The position numbers and the translations under genes were made by a program. The notes under the pieces were generated by a model that saw nothing but the letters and a program-made list of their open reading frames with translations, ran no database searches and was not told the DNA's origin. From Holothuria scabra (taxonomy: Eukaryota; Echinodermata; Holothuroidea; Aspidochirotida; Holothuriidae), in the NCBI GenBank assembly GCA_037179385.1, contig CM074200.1, positions 34,475,884 through 34,539,883 of the forward strand: 64,000 bases of DNA, in the 5' to 3' direction. Positions 1 through 11,012 of this stretch are shown here, piece by piece (within the stretch, counting starts at the first letter, position 1; every line of letters begins with the position of its first letter).

Positions 1-1825
1 ACCCTTTTTCACACCCCTTTCAGATGGAAATAAAAGCATACAAAAGAGACAGTACTAAGACATCTGACATGAGATCTCTCCATTTGTTGATCACAGTGAA
101 ATCAAATTGGGAGTGTTTAACCTTTACCATTGATTGTGAGTGATTGTGACAGTTATTGGACTGGAATACAAGATTTGCCAGAGGATCACATTTAGGGGGT
201 GAATTTGCTGAGCTTCAAATTCACTCATAAGTGAGGCATTTGTGTACATTTCAGGAGGGCATATATGCTAAGCATGGATTCTGCAGAAAACTCAAAAAGG
301 AGGTGGGATTCGTTCGGACCCCAAGTCTATATTGATGATGCCCTTGGCCAAAGTTACAGATGGCTTCAGAGGGTCAAAAGCCTGCTTAAAGACCCTTAGA
401 GGTGCATTTGAAGGGGTTATACAGGTTTTTTATATATGCAAGTTCAAACATTGCTGCAAACGTGTGCTCTTCTTAAATTAAGAAACCAAGATACTCACAT
501 TTGTTTTTTATTTTTATTGAAATGAGAGGAGGGAGAGGATTTTAAATGCCTTCATCTTGAAAAGGAGAAAGGAGAGGGGACAGAAACACTGCTTAGTATT
601 GATGAATACTAAGTTGCGTCTTGCAAAGTGATCCTCCCTGCAAGTCATTTTACGAGTATATTTTGGACCTTATAATCTATCATCTATACAATGGATCTTT
701 ATGGAGTGGCTTCATACTCTGTTGCGACTGTCAAGCTTTGGCAATTGAAGTTAGTTAGCAAGATGAGATTTAATGACACACCAACACAAATATGGTATAT
801 GCATGGTGTCAGTCAACTCAATAAAAAGTGCAAAGTTTAAATTTATTTTCTAGTACGGTTCAAGTTCAAATTTGGTTGTTTCCCTTTAGTTGCCTCTTAC
901 AACAGGCAGAAAATACCTTGGGCACATTCTACATCCCCAGCCCAGAGATCAACCTGGAGAGCAGTAAATTTACCAAATTCTACCAGATTTACACAGCAAA
1001 CACATTTAACAAATCAAGGAACACGATAGCTATGTAGGCACAGCAATCTGTTTCCCAAGAATAGCCAGTTGCTATTAAATGAAATAAATCAATTATAATT
1101 TTGATTAGCAAAGCCTGCAATTGAAATCAAATGTTCATTAGGATCTAGAACAAATAATTCTCAAACCATGGGATTAACTTTTCAGGTAACTTTCCAGGGC
1201 ATTCTTTTTATGTAACTTAATTCACCAAAAAATTGAGTAGCTTGTGCAATTGGGGAAGCATCAAAGTTTACCAACATAATTCACTCACTAAGGGGGACAC
1301 CAAAATTCTGCTGATTAGGAATTATGCCCAGAACAACATTATTTTTGGTCTTTTCTTTCTAAATGAGCTACAATATACAATAGTTTAACCTAATTCTTAT
1401 ACCAAGAAAACTATGGCCACCTAAGAATGACCCTTTGTTCAAATGAAGAAATAGGCATTACAACACCAACATAACGAGAAGACATGCCAAGAAGTTATGT
1501 CCAATAGATTGTTTTCACTATTCTTGTTTGGAAAATTGGGTGAGAGCACTAATGCTGATATTTTTAGAAATGTTGACTTTTGGTGATATCCTTACCGTGA
1601 TTCATGAGCAAAATAAAAGCAATCTGTGATTTGTTTTTCTGATAATTCAAATTGCATGTTTGTATTTCACAGCCATTACTCCAAAAACAAGGGAGGACAT
1701 CAATGCAAAGTAGTCTATTTTCTAAGAAATACTAAACTTTAGATAGCACAGTTGGTAGGGCATAACAGAACACCAGAAGCACTGGTTTGTTTTATTCCCT
1801 GTTTTTGATTGGCAAAGTAGGTAAA
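1..1825. other. No gene or delimited element recognised
   Basis: AT-rich sequence. The only structure noted is a 9-bp perfect hairpin, CTTAGTATT/AATACTAAG, at 592-613. Confidence 0.5.
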
Positions 1826-1837
1826 TACACTACTTGT

Positions 1838-2056
1838 GTAACCCCCCCCATCTACAAATTCATTCTCATTCACACATAACATCAGTTTGTTCAGAGTGAG
1901 TCTACAAGGCTTAATGTGTGATCAAAACATTCTCACTACAGAACAAGCTGTGTAATATGAGGAACAGTTTATGGCATTTCAAAGGGCTGCTGGGATTGAG
2001 AATTTCTGTAGACTATATTGCAAAATTTTAGTTTGGGGTGAGATAAGTCTTCCCTT
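1838..2056 (+). mobile_element. Degenerate M1-family copy
   Basis: Blocks such as CATTCTCATTCACACATAAC, GTGTGATCAAAACATTCTCA and the end TTTAGTTTGGGGTGAGATAAG align with the M1 MITEs. The flanking TTAA sites are lost. Confidence 0.55.
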
Positions 2057-2868
2057 GAAAAATATTTAATCGGTCAGACTCAATTGCAATGATTGTAACA
2101 CTCCTGGACACTTGATGTTTCTACCCCTGAGCTCATTGTTCATACTGTGTGACCAAATTAAGTGCAAATGCTTGGCAAATCTGAGAAATAAGATCAAATA
2201 ATTTCATCAAGGCAGTAAATGTGTAAAAGTGTGACTAGTTATACTTCCATCTGCCCATACCACAGTGCAAACACACGTGTTCAAGCAGTTCATATTTCCA
2301 CAGTGACAAGCACAAACAAAACAAACACAAAAACCAAGCAAATGAAAAAAAAAAGAATCATATCAATAAGTTGGAATTAACTTTTCTCACAATGATGCAT
2401 GTGATGTAGAATGTTAACAATGATTGATCAAAGTTAGATGGATCAACATTGCATGGTACTGAAAAGTTTGCAAATCGTAAATCAGTTAAAAACGTTGGTG
2501 CCTAACACTGTTTGTTTCTAAGCGAAAGCTACTAATTTTCTCCTGCACACCTCTGTCTGAGTTGATCTGCCATAAAAGCTCCATTGTCTTACAGTCCAAC
2601 AAAAACCCTGAGCCACAAAAAGATTGAGAGTTTTAAAATTTCAGGTGCACTTCAGATCAAGTTTATACCTATCCAATTAGCTGCTGAAGAAAAAATCATC
2701 TTTGATGAAGTTAAATCCAGTCCAACAAAATAAAATTTAAAATACTGTAACTTAAACTTAAAGTATTGATAACTTTCCCCCTCCTTATTTCTCCCTACAC
2801 ACAAAATGCACATGTATGCATAAAGCACTATTTGCAAAGAAAATTTATCTTATTTCCTTTTTTGCTGC
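2057..2868. other. No gene or delimited element recognised
   Basis: AT-rich sequence with an A run near 2345-2355. No exon or repeat could be supported. Confidence 0.5.
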
Positions 2869-2876
2869 AGTCTAAA

Positions 2877-3065
2877 CAGGCATGTAGCCAGGATTGTGTC
2901 ATGCAGGGGTTCTGGTGTCATAGGGGGTTTGGGGCACAACATGGGAGAAAAGTCTTAAGGATAGTGAGAAGAATTTGCTATTTTAGGTGTTTTTTACATT
3001 GCAAGTTGGGTCAAAGTGAAAGGTTCTAACCCTCCCCCTCCCTTCCCTCTGTCGCCACATCACTG
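2877..3065. mobile_element. hAT-like MITE (189 bp)
   Basis: The left end is CAGGCATGTAGCCAGGATTG; the right end, reversed, is CAGTGATGTGGCGACAGAGG. Flanks AGTCTAAA and TGTCTAAA form a 7/8 target duplication. A C-rich tract sits next to the right end, as in other hAT-like elements of this window. Confidence 0.65.
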
Positions 3066-3627
3066 TGTCTAAATAGAACTTTCCAAATGGGTACAAAAGA
3101 TAAGAACAACTTTTTTATTACCCACAAAGGTTAATTAAATGCTAATAAAACAGATCCAACAAAAGATACCAGTAATAAAAAAAAGAGATAAAAAATGGAC
3201 TGGCTTATGCCCTCTAAAAATACCTGGAAAAAACTTCAAAAAGCAAGGGGAGTGCAGAACCATTTCTGAGATAGGAGCTGCTCAACAAGGCAGCACAATA
3301 TGTTCAAGAGGCTCAAGTCCAAGTCACAGCCATTGCCTGGTCAAAATTCCAAAGGAGACAATTCAAACATAGCATAGACTTAGTCTATCAGTATCACTTG
3401 ACACGTGCTGTATATGTGGCTACGAGGTTACCCCTGGTTATCTGCTGGTTGCAAGTTATTGAATGTTTTCTTTACCTCCAACTGATGTAGCCAGCTCATT
3501 GCACCTTCCCATTTGTATGGCTCTGGTTGGGTCCTAGCTTCAAAATCAGCAGCATGCTGAAGATAATCCTACTTTACACTTAGGCCTAACGTTAGGCTAG
3601 CACTGGCCTGATGAGCTTTGGCCTAAC

Positions 3628-3708
3628 TTAGTCCTTGAACAGGACTCTATGCCACGTCCACTTCGTTTTACTCCACATTAGTCGGAGTAGGAACTGTTCA
3701 AGGACTAA
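3628..3708. repeat. Inverted repeat with 15-bp perfect arms
   Basis: TTAGTCCTTGAACAG at 3628-3642 is matched exactly by CTGTTCAAGGACTAA at 3694-3708. An inner stem ACTCC/GGAGT is present. GGCCTA-type motifs flank both sides, suggesting a foldback MITE. Confidence 0.8.
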
Positions 3709-3734
3709 GATAGCCTAGGCTCTAGCCTAGCCTA

Positions 3735-4615
3735 GGGTGCGTTTGGGTATTGTCGGACAGTTGACGATTTTATCTTTATAGCTCCCAACACACTTGCACT
3801 ACACTGATGCTAACCTGATACATCGACAGGCACAACTGTACTAATGTGCCCCAGATATGTATTGGATCTACGCATACGTACAGAGACCGACCACAGCACT
3901 TTGAAAATGTTATGTGTATGTTGGGTATTGTCGGACACAATCGGGTGTTCTCGGACGCTTTACTATTTCAATAATATTATTACTAAATATCAGAAAATAC
4001 ACATAAAATGATAGAAAAATTATCCATTTAATCTTTGTTTAACGTCCCAACACAAAATTTAGTCCGAAAAAATTGAGTTAAGTTTTCGTAAGAACCATTT
4101 CATATTGTCATTCTTTTCCACTACGCATACACATATAGGCATACGTATGCATACATATTAGTGTGGACATGTATGTAGGTTTGTGTACTGTCCGAAAACA
4201 CCCAACAGAGACAGCACTAGTTGAACTGTGCTGTAAATCCATGTGAAGGCATATAGCACAGTATTGTGCTTACTAACGTTTTAACGAAACTTGTGGCAAT
4301 CAAAAAAAACATATTTCTCATAACATGAATTTTTCTACAAAAATTTATAGCCCGGCATGAAAATTTCCAAGATCTTGCACACTTGGAAATGTGCCAAGGA
4401 ATTTTCAAACTGAAATTTATTGCTGCAATCAGGTTCCATTTTCTTGAAAATGAGACGGCTTCATGATGTACGGATGTGACTGTGCAGACTGCATACAGGT
4501 ATCTACGAAACAACTGCATGGTGTGAAAAATCAGTCCAACTATCGTTAGTCAGTGACTTAAATTATATACCACTGTCCGAGAACACCCGACGTCCGAGAA
4601 TACCCAAAGTGACCC
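3735..4615. mobile_element. TA-flanked transposon-like element with subterminal repeats (881 bp)
   Basis: The left end GGGTGCGTTTGGGTATTGTC and the right end, reversed, GGGTCACTTTGGGTATTCTC agree at 16 of 20 positions. Both sides are flanked by TA. A motif like GGGTRTTSTCGGAC recurs inside each end (about 3922 and 3941 on the left, 4188, 4573 and 4590 on the right in complement). TA duplication suggests Tc1/mariner-type mobilisation. No transposase remains. Confidence 0.75.
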
Positions 4616-4973
4616 TAAATGTCAATCAATGAAGCCAGATAATTGACATTTCACATGACCTCATTTTCATTCAAGTTCGTGTACGTGTAACGTTAGCCTA
4701 GGCCTAGGCCTATGTTAGGCAGTAATGACTGCTTTCTTACCCGCCGACTGTTGGCGACTTTCCAAACAAACATGGTTAATTGATGATGAACCAAACAAAT
4801 TACACAACGTTTGTCCTTATTACTCTTGCAATTTAACAGCTATAGGCCCTACCAACCTAACAGACGGCTGCAATTAAAGCTAAGAGGAGTTTAGCCAAGT
4901 TGAGGTCACTTGAATATTTGGCACTAACGTCAATCATGATGAAGGCATCGTAAAGCAATAGCCATAAGTTAGG
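4616..4973. other. No gene recognised
   Basis: Contains GGCCTA-type palindromic motifs near 4695-4715 and otherwise nothing I can assign. Confidence 0.5.
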
Positions 4974-5310
4974 CCCACGGCCGGACTTATATATATACGA
5001 CATGGACATGGCATGTAACGTGTGCGTCCTATCCGTAGCTGGTCGCCACCGACTGGGACAGAAAAGGCGCATCAAGATGGCCGCCGTGAACATCTAAATC
5101 GTCGGATTTGACGACGACTCTGTAATATTCCAAGTAAAAGTTGAACTTGAATGGGAAACAATATCATATTCCTGCAATAGGTGAAATGACTTTGACCTTA
5201 ACGTGCCATATTTCAAAAATATTTCAAATTTCTTGCAAAATATAATGATATACGTGAGCAAGTCCAAACCATAGAGCAGGATATAGGAACTAGAGTACGG
5301 ACTCCCAATG
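4974..5310 (+). mobile_element. Interspersed repeat family R3, copy 1
   Basis: Starts CCACGGCCGGACTTATATATA and contains CAAGATGGCCGCCGTG, ACGACTCTGTAATATT and GAGCAAGTCCAAACCATAG. It matches 25794-26208 over most of its length and, in complement, 9502-9654. No ORF of note. Confidence 0.8.
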
Positions 5311-5627
5311 GCGCGTACGTAAATCGTCTGTGATTGCATGGAGACACGGCATCCACGTTCACTCTGGGCATGACTTGGGCAAAAAGTCACGCGGGGAGCG
5401 ATCATGTGTGTACGAACTGTAGGGCAGAAATCGATTCGGCCAATTCCTGCGACTTATTTGTCCTTGTAAAATGTGTATTTCATCCTAAAAAGTGGCATAA
5501 GCTGTTCACTTTGACGCGTAAAGATATTTCCTAACTTTTCACGTCAACAGAAATGGTCGGCAAGGGGCTGAATTTGCTTTTCAGTGATAAAAAGAGTAAC
5601 GTTCAAGGAACGCACTCATGCAGCCAA
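5311..5627. other. No gene recognised
   Basis: A 66-codon frame (5334-5534) shows no domain. Moderately CpG-rich; nothing else noted. Confidence 0.4.
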
Positions 5628-5814
5628 GGACAACTCGCCCTTGTAAGACAAAACGGCCTACAGTTCCCAGTGCTTTTGTAAAGTCGGACAACTCGGCATC
5701 TACTAAAAGCGTATAGCCCTTCATATACAGACAATTCGGCGTCTTAATGAAGCTGGCTACTCAGACAGCTCGGCACCTAATGAAACTCCGAACAGATCTA
5801 GAGACAACTCGTCC
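5628..5814. repeat. Five degenerate repeats of GACAACTCGGC
   Basis: GGACAACTCGCC, GGACAACTCGGC, AGACAATTCGGC, AGACAGCTCGGC and AGACAACTCGTCC occur at about 5628, 5686, 5729, 5763 and 5802. Spacers of similar sequence (AATGAAG, AGTGAAGTC) separate them. The spacing is irregular (34-57 bp). It recalls the subterminal repeats of the element at 7569-8476 but termini were not found. Confidence 0.65.
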
Positions 5815-6683
5815 CCAAGTGAAGTCGCAAATGTAGGCCTATCCTAACATTCCAACATTTTTCTCATGTTTGATTTTATATATTTTCTGTGGAGATTGAA
5901 AGAGGGACATTTAAAAAGTAAGGCATATTCTTCTACTAAACTGAATACCTGGGTCCCTGGGTGGGGAGGGGTTTTCACCTTTTTTTCCATTCTCAAATTT
6001 AAAACTATGCATAGTAAAGTAGTATAGACTGGGCAGCACAAGTGGCACGACGTGACTGATTTTATTTTATTTTAGTAGCTGGTCAGCTGTTAGTCATATG
6101 TTGTAAGTGGTTGACTGAAAAGATGAACCAGAATATTTTTGCCAATTGAATCAGTCAGCTTGATATACAGGGGGTAAAAAGTTATTTAATGCCATTACTC
6201 CCTTATTCTACGGCTGACTTAAAGTTTGCATGAAAGTGACTCACTCAGCCTTGTGAATTAGGGGCAGCTAATAAAATACTGTAACTAGATGCCAAACTGA
6301 AAGAGAAGGCTTGAACAGACATTCTATCTTTATGACATTGTTTTATTTTTGTATCCTTTTTCTTCCTTTTTCACATACAGATGTTTTTAATTTACAGCTA
6401 TAAGGAATAATGATGTAGTAGGGCTACAGGTGCAATTTCTTTCTAATCATTTGAAAAGGAGTGCAAAATTTGGGAAAAGGAAGACTGGCAATAGCCACTG
6501 TGCACCTTTGAATTTTTTTGAAATGTCACTCCACAACTTCCCACTGTACATTCCAAGGTGTAGGCTGCAATGTGGTACCATGATATGCAAACTACAGCCT
6601 AACTAAAGCCAAACTAAAGCCTACTATATGTGCCTCTTTTACAAAATACTTCCCAGCTTGTCATAATGGCAACAGTGACACTT
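5815..6683. other. No gene or repeat recognised
   Basis: AT-rich, with no supported structure. Confidence 0.5.
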
Positions 6684-6691
6684 GCAGAAAC

Positions 6692-6875
6692 CAGTGTTGT
6701 AATCGAGTCACTAAATCAAGTGACTCAAGTCACCAGTTTTCAAACTTTTAAGTGGCTCTACTCGAGCCATTGACTCGTCACTGTACTATTTCATTGCGGA
6801 AATAACTCCTGAATTGTATCGAGTCACTTTCATTTTGAGAGGAAGTTACATGAGTTGTGATTTGTTACAACACTG
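6692..6875. mobile_element. hAT-like MITE (184 bp) with perfect 8-bp duplication
   Basis: Begins CAGTGTTGTAATCGAGTCAC and ends TTGTTACAACACTG. It is flanked on both sides by GCAGAAAC (6684-6691 and 6876-6883). The interior repeats GAGTCA/TGACTC motifs (AATCGAGTCACT, AAGTGACTCAAGTCAC, GAGTCACTTTC). Confidence 0.88.
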
Positions 6876-7150
6876 GCAGAAACTAGAAGCACTAGTTTAC
6901 TGGTATGCATGAAGAGTAAAAAGCAAAACATGATTAGGCCTACATGTATACATTTGTCTGATCTTCTTCTTCTTCAAACAATGTTAAATAGGTTCTGTTC
7001 TACCAACCATTTTAGTCCAATCACAGTGACATACTCCAGTAATTGCAAGGTATGGTGATCCAGAATAAACATTTTCTTTCAAAATATTCAAGGTGTACAT
7101 GATGAAAATTAACAGTCAGTTGACACTTTGTAGGTTAAATGAACCTGGAC

Positions 7151-7442
7151 TTAAAAGATGACACCCAAGCAGTTCCAATTCTCTTTACCTTCTTCATTAA
7201 GCCCCTCCCTCCTCTGTCTAAAATTCATCCTCATCCAGACACAATCTCAGTCTGTTACTTCAGGGTGATCATACTTGATCCCAGTGTGTGATCAAACATT
7301 CTCAGTAGAGTGTGTTATATGACTTATGTACTCTCCACTTTTTGAACTTGCTTTCAGTCAAAGAGTAGAGCCAATTGGGAATTTCTGTGGATGTGGACTA
7401 ACTACAAAGATTATAGTTTGTGGTGAGAGAATCAAGCTTTAA
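7151..7442 (+). mobile_element. TTAA-flanked MITE, family M1
   Basis: The copy runs from TTAAAAGATGACACCC to GTGAGAGAATCAAGCTTTAA. It shares AAATTCATCCTCATCCAGACAC and AGTCAAAGAGTAGAGCCAATT-type blocks with the other family members. Confidence 0.75.
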
Positions 7443-7568
7443 ATATCTTTGTTCACTTCACTCTGCTTGTGTGGCAGATGCCTTAATTCAGTCATCCAGT
7501 GTAAAATACAAGAAACAGTTCATGGCCAGCAGCACTATGAATCTGACATGCCTTGGGTTTCTCCCTGC

Positions 7569-8476
7569 GGTAGTCGGTCGTTTCGCCCCCTTGCCAGTTC
7601 GCCCCCTACCAGTTCGCCCCCTAAATGCCAGTTCGCCCCAAGCAATGACCAGTTCGCCCCCCTAAGACGTGCCACTTCGCCCCTTCGACCTACCAGTTCG
7701 CCCCCTAATCTTTCCAAAGCAGTTTTCTTTCAACAAAGCATTTTGTTTTAGAAAAATGATGTCCATGAAGTAAACTTTCTTATTTAATTGTCTTTCAGGA
7801 TGAGATGAAGTTTATTTTTAGAGTGAAACCAGTTGTTAATCTGTTTTAACTCATCACGTCACGGTAAGTAAAGGCTCTTTCGATGAGTTGCCGTGTTGGT
7901 GGCATATGTGCTTTCTAACCTGTGTTTCATTAATTCATCGTTCTTATGCTTATTGTTTTTATGTTTTAGTTGTTTTGTGTATAGCATGTGCATTGTTTTA
8001 TGATGTTCCCTCTTTGTTTATATGCCCGCTGCCCAGTAACAGTGACGTCCTTTACGTTTCAAAGGCCCATGATTTGACATATCACTTAAATCCCATTTTT
8101 TGTTTATCCTCCCTTAAATCTATGCTTGGCGTCCTTTGCAGGCTTTTTTTGCAACTCATTTTTTTTTTTTTTTTTTAACTTTGAGCTACAATTTTTCTCT
8201 TTTTCTATTGCAACTCTCTTTTTTGGAGCTACAATTTTTTTTTTTTTTTTTTTTTTTTTTTGCAACTCACTTTTTCGGAGCTACATTTTTTTTTTCTTAA
8301 AAACAGGGTCAGATGACTCTATTTTAAGGACGGCAGTTCATTCCATGTCAAACTCGTATTTTGGGGGGCGAAACGACTTTCGCTTTGGGGGCGAAACGAC
8401 TTCCCTTAGGGGGCGAACTGGCAAGGGGGCGAAACGACCGGGGCGAACTGGCTAGGGGGCGAAACGACCGGTAACC
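7569..8476. mobile_element. hAT-like element (908 bp) with inverted arrays of TTCGCCCC
   Basis: A perfect 8-bp duplication CTCCCTGC flanks the element (7561-7568, 8477-8484). The ends are GGTAGTCGGTCGTTTCGCCC and, reversed, GGTTACCGGTCGTTTCGCCC. The left side holds about seven copies of (A/T)GTTCGCCCC or GTTTCGCCCC (7580-7705). The right side holds about six in complement (8360-8468). The middle has three repeats of a GCAACTC...GAGCTACA unit separated by long T runs (8150-8300). Subterminal arrays of a short motif are known binding sites for hAT transposases. No transposase is encoded. Confidence 0.88.
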
Positions 8477-8484
8477 CTCCCTGC

Positions 8485-9501
8485 AAGTGCAAGAAAAAAA
8501 TGAAACCATCAGTTTCTGTTTGGGGTGAAGATAGTTATCATATACCATGATGTATTAAAACCAAATGCAACCCGTAGCATAGTACATACAGTAGCCTACA
8601 ACTCAAGACTGGCATCAGGTATTCCATGTTTTTTTTTCTTCTTCTTTTAAGTTTTGGTAAAAGTAAGTTGAATTGCATCAAGGAATTAAACACTAACATA
8701 TTTCACCATTTCCCCAAATAATGTACCTTTCCACTTGAACAGAATCAAGCTTGATTAGCCCCCACTAGGCATATATAGCCTAACGTTACACATGTACATA
8801 AATTTGAGGCATCGGACCTTAGTCAGTTACAAATTTGGCTCTAAAAATTTGTCTCAAACATACTTGGGGACTCTAGAAACCCTACCCCCTGTTAAAAGTT
8901 TTAAAGAAAGTGTCAAAGTATGGTTAAAATTACTGCAACCCTCACCCTAGCAGACCAAAATTGCATGCCAGCTCTTTTTAACTAAGGCCCTACTGTTTTA
9001 CAGCCTGCTAAATAATAACACGCCCTGTAGGTCATTTTTGCCCCATCTGATCTAAATTCCTAGCCCCACCAGTGTAAAAAGACCTCGTGTTTATATAACA
9101 TCTCATTGCATCGTGAAAAGGCTGCATGCACAAAGTTTACAGAAGGAGAGTGGACTATTTAGATTCAGAAACTATCCAGTAACGTTAGGCGTATTATATA
9201 CTGTATACTACGTATGTATGCCTATTGCATACTAACTGTTACAGGAACGTGTCCTTACTAGGTGAAGAAAAATGCGTCTTTTTCAACTTAAACAAGAATA
9301 AAATACCAAAACATCACAAGAAACTTACAATTTATGAGAGATACTACATCCTCCTCTTTTTCTGATAGAAGTAGATGATTTTAGAAATCAAATTTTTGGA
9401 CGTTCATGTGCATGTGATTTGTATGAATCTCTGTGTAAGCGATCGGTCTGTTGCCCAGATAGAATATGGGTACTGAGTGCCCATACGATCACAGCTGTTT
9501 T
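8485..9501. other. No gene or repeat recognised
   Basis: AT-rich sequence with no supported exon or element. Confidence 0.5.
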
Positions 9502-9654
9502 GGGGAGTCCGCCCTCCAGTTCCTATTATCCTACTCGATGGTCCAAACTTGCACACAAAACCACAGCAGACGGCCATCTTGGTGCGCTTTTTCTCACATA
9601 CGGCAGCGGCAATGTGCCGTACATATGCTCTGCCCATGTATAGGAAGTCCGTGG
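9502..9654 (-). mobile_element. Interspersed repeat family R3, short copy
   Basis: In complement it begins CCACGGACTTCCTATACATG, contains CCAAGATGGCCG and ends GGAACTGGAGGGCGGACTCC. These match both ends of the copy at 4974-5310, so the middle appears deleted. Confidence 0.75.
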
Positions 9655-9667
9655 TTAGGCTAACTTG

Positions 9668-9990
9668 GGCCGTATGGCAAGCCATTTTAAAATTTACCTC
9701 GCAATTCCACTTAAGTGAAATACATTTCACTTAAGTGGAATTGAATTTCACTTAAGTGAAATGCGCATCCCACTTAGGTGAAATTGTTTTCCACTTAAGT
9801 GACATGCATTCCACTTAGGTAAAATGCATTTCACTTAAGTGGAATGTATTCCATTTAAGTGAAATTCAATTTCACCTAAGCGGAATTGAATTTCGCTTAA
9901 GTGAAATTCAATTCCATTTAAGTGGAATGCATTTCACTTAAGTGGAATTGCGAGGTAAATTTTTAAACGACTTGCCATAAGACCGCGCCT
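9668..9990. mobile_element. Foldback element made of about 12 palindromic CACTTAAGTG units
   Basis: The core (9704-9950) is a tandem array of about twelve 20-22 bp units. Each is centred on CACTTAAGTG or a one-base variant, and each is palindromic. The array is enclosed by inverted flanks: GTATGGCAAGCC...AATTTACCTCGCAATTCC on the left and its complement GGAATTGCGAGGTAAATT...GACTTGCCATAAG on the right. The whole segment can fold on itself at several scales. No target duplication could be fixed. Confidence 0.88.
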
Positions 9991-10491
9991 AAGGTACGTA
10001 GATCTGATCAGTGCCTCAGGCCGGCCGGCCACAGGTTGTCCTAGCGTTATACAGTATCATCACAGTTGGTATCATACATCATATAAATGTTGCTAAACAT
10101 TTGAGCATGCGCACATGCACTATTTTAGTTGGAGTTTTCATTGATCAAAACTTGGCATGAGAATCTATATGTCAATCTAGGTTCCCTCCCTTTCTCTAAC
10201 AGACCTAGGCTATCTAGGACAGTCACATCTCTTTCGAGTAAGAAGTTTGTTGTTTGTATACTTTTAATTTTTAGATTTTCTTATGAATTGTACTGTGCTT
10301 TATGTTGTATGTATTTTATGTTTTAGGGACCACAGTGGAAATGAGTCTGCTTTTCAGAACTTTGTCATCCGACACATGTCCATTTGTTACAGTTTTCTGT
10401 TATTTTTGCTGTCCATCTTTGTCTGTCTTGATGTTTTTGTTGTGCAAATAAATTCAAATGAAGTTGAGCGAAAAAAATCAGAATGTTAATG
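9991..10491. other. No gene recognised
   Basis: Contains GGCCGGCCGGCC at about 10020-10031, a GC-rich palindrome. Frames at 10129-10489 show hydrophobic composition only and no domain. Confidence 0.4.
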
Positions 10492-10499
10492 AAATGGAG

Positions 10500-10774
10500 C
10501 AGTGGTGGTTCCACAATGTCAAAACTGGGAAGGGGGAATTAGGAGCAAATTAAAATGTTGGGGGAAAACTTTTTTGGCGCGAAGAGTGAAATCGAGCAAG
10601 AAGCGCCCTCTTCTGTTGGTGATGCAGGGGCAAAGCCGCTGGACGCTCCGAGAGGAAAAATTAGGTCTCGGGAAAGGCATAGTCCTGACCTAGCATCAGG
10701 AGTAAGCAAAATTCTGAGGGGTAAATGACACCTAATGACCCCCTCCCCTGCCCTCTTCCGTTGTGCCGCCACAG
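10500..10774. mobile_element. Degenerate hAT-like MITE
   Basis: The left end CAGTGGTGGTTCCACAATG resembles the left end of the element at 51359 (CAGTGGCGGCTCCAGAATA), and both continue with AAAACTGGGA. The right end, reversed, is CTGTGGCGGCACAACGG. Flanks AAATGGAG and ACATGCAC agree at only 5 of 8 positions. Confidence 0.5.
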
Positions 10775-11012
10775 ACATGCACACGTTTCAATGACATGCA
10801 ACAGTACAACGGTGTTTCAAAACTCACATTTTTGCAGTACCCGTACGTTTTATCTGTTCATATTAATCTATCCTAAACGGACATCGTATTTTTCATTTTT
10901 ATTCGCCTATCAGACATCTTGAGTGGGATAACTGGACCAAGCCATCGCATAACCTCCGGCCGTAATTCATCTAGGCATTCAACTTATCATCTTGATATGA
11001 CACTTATATGTG

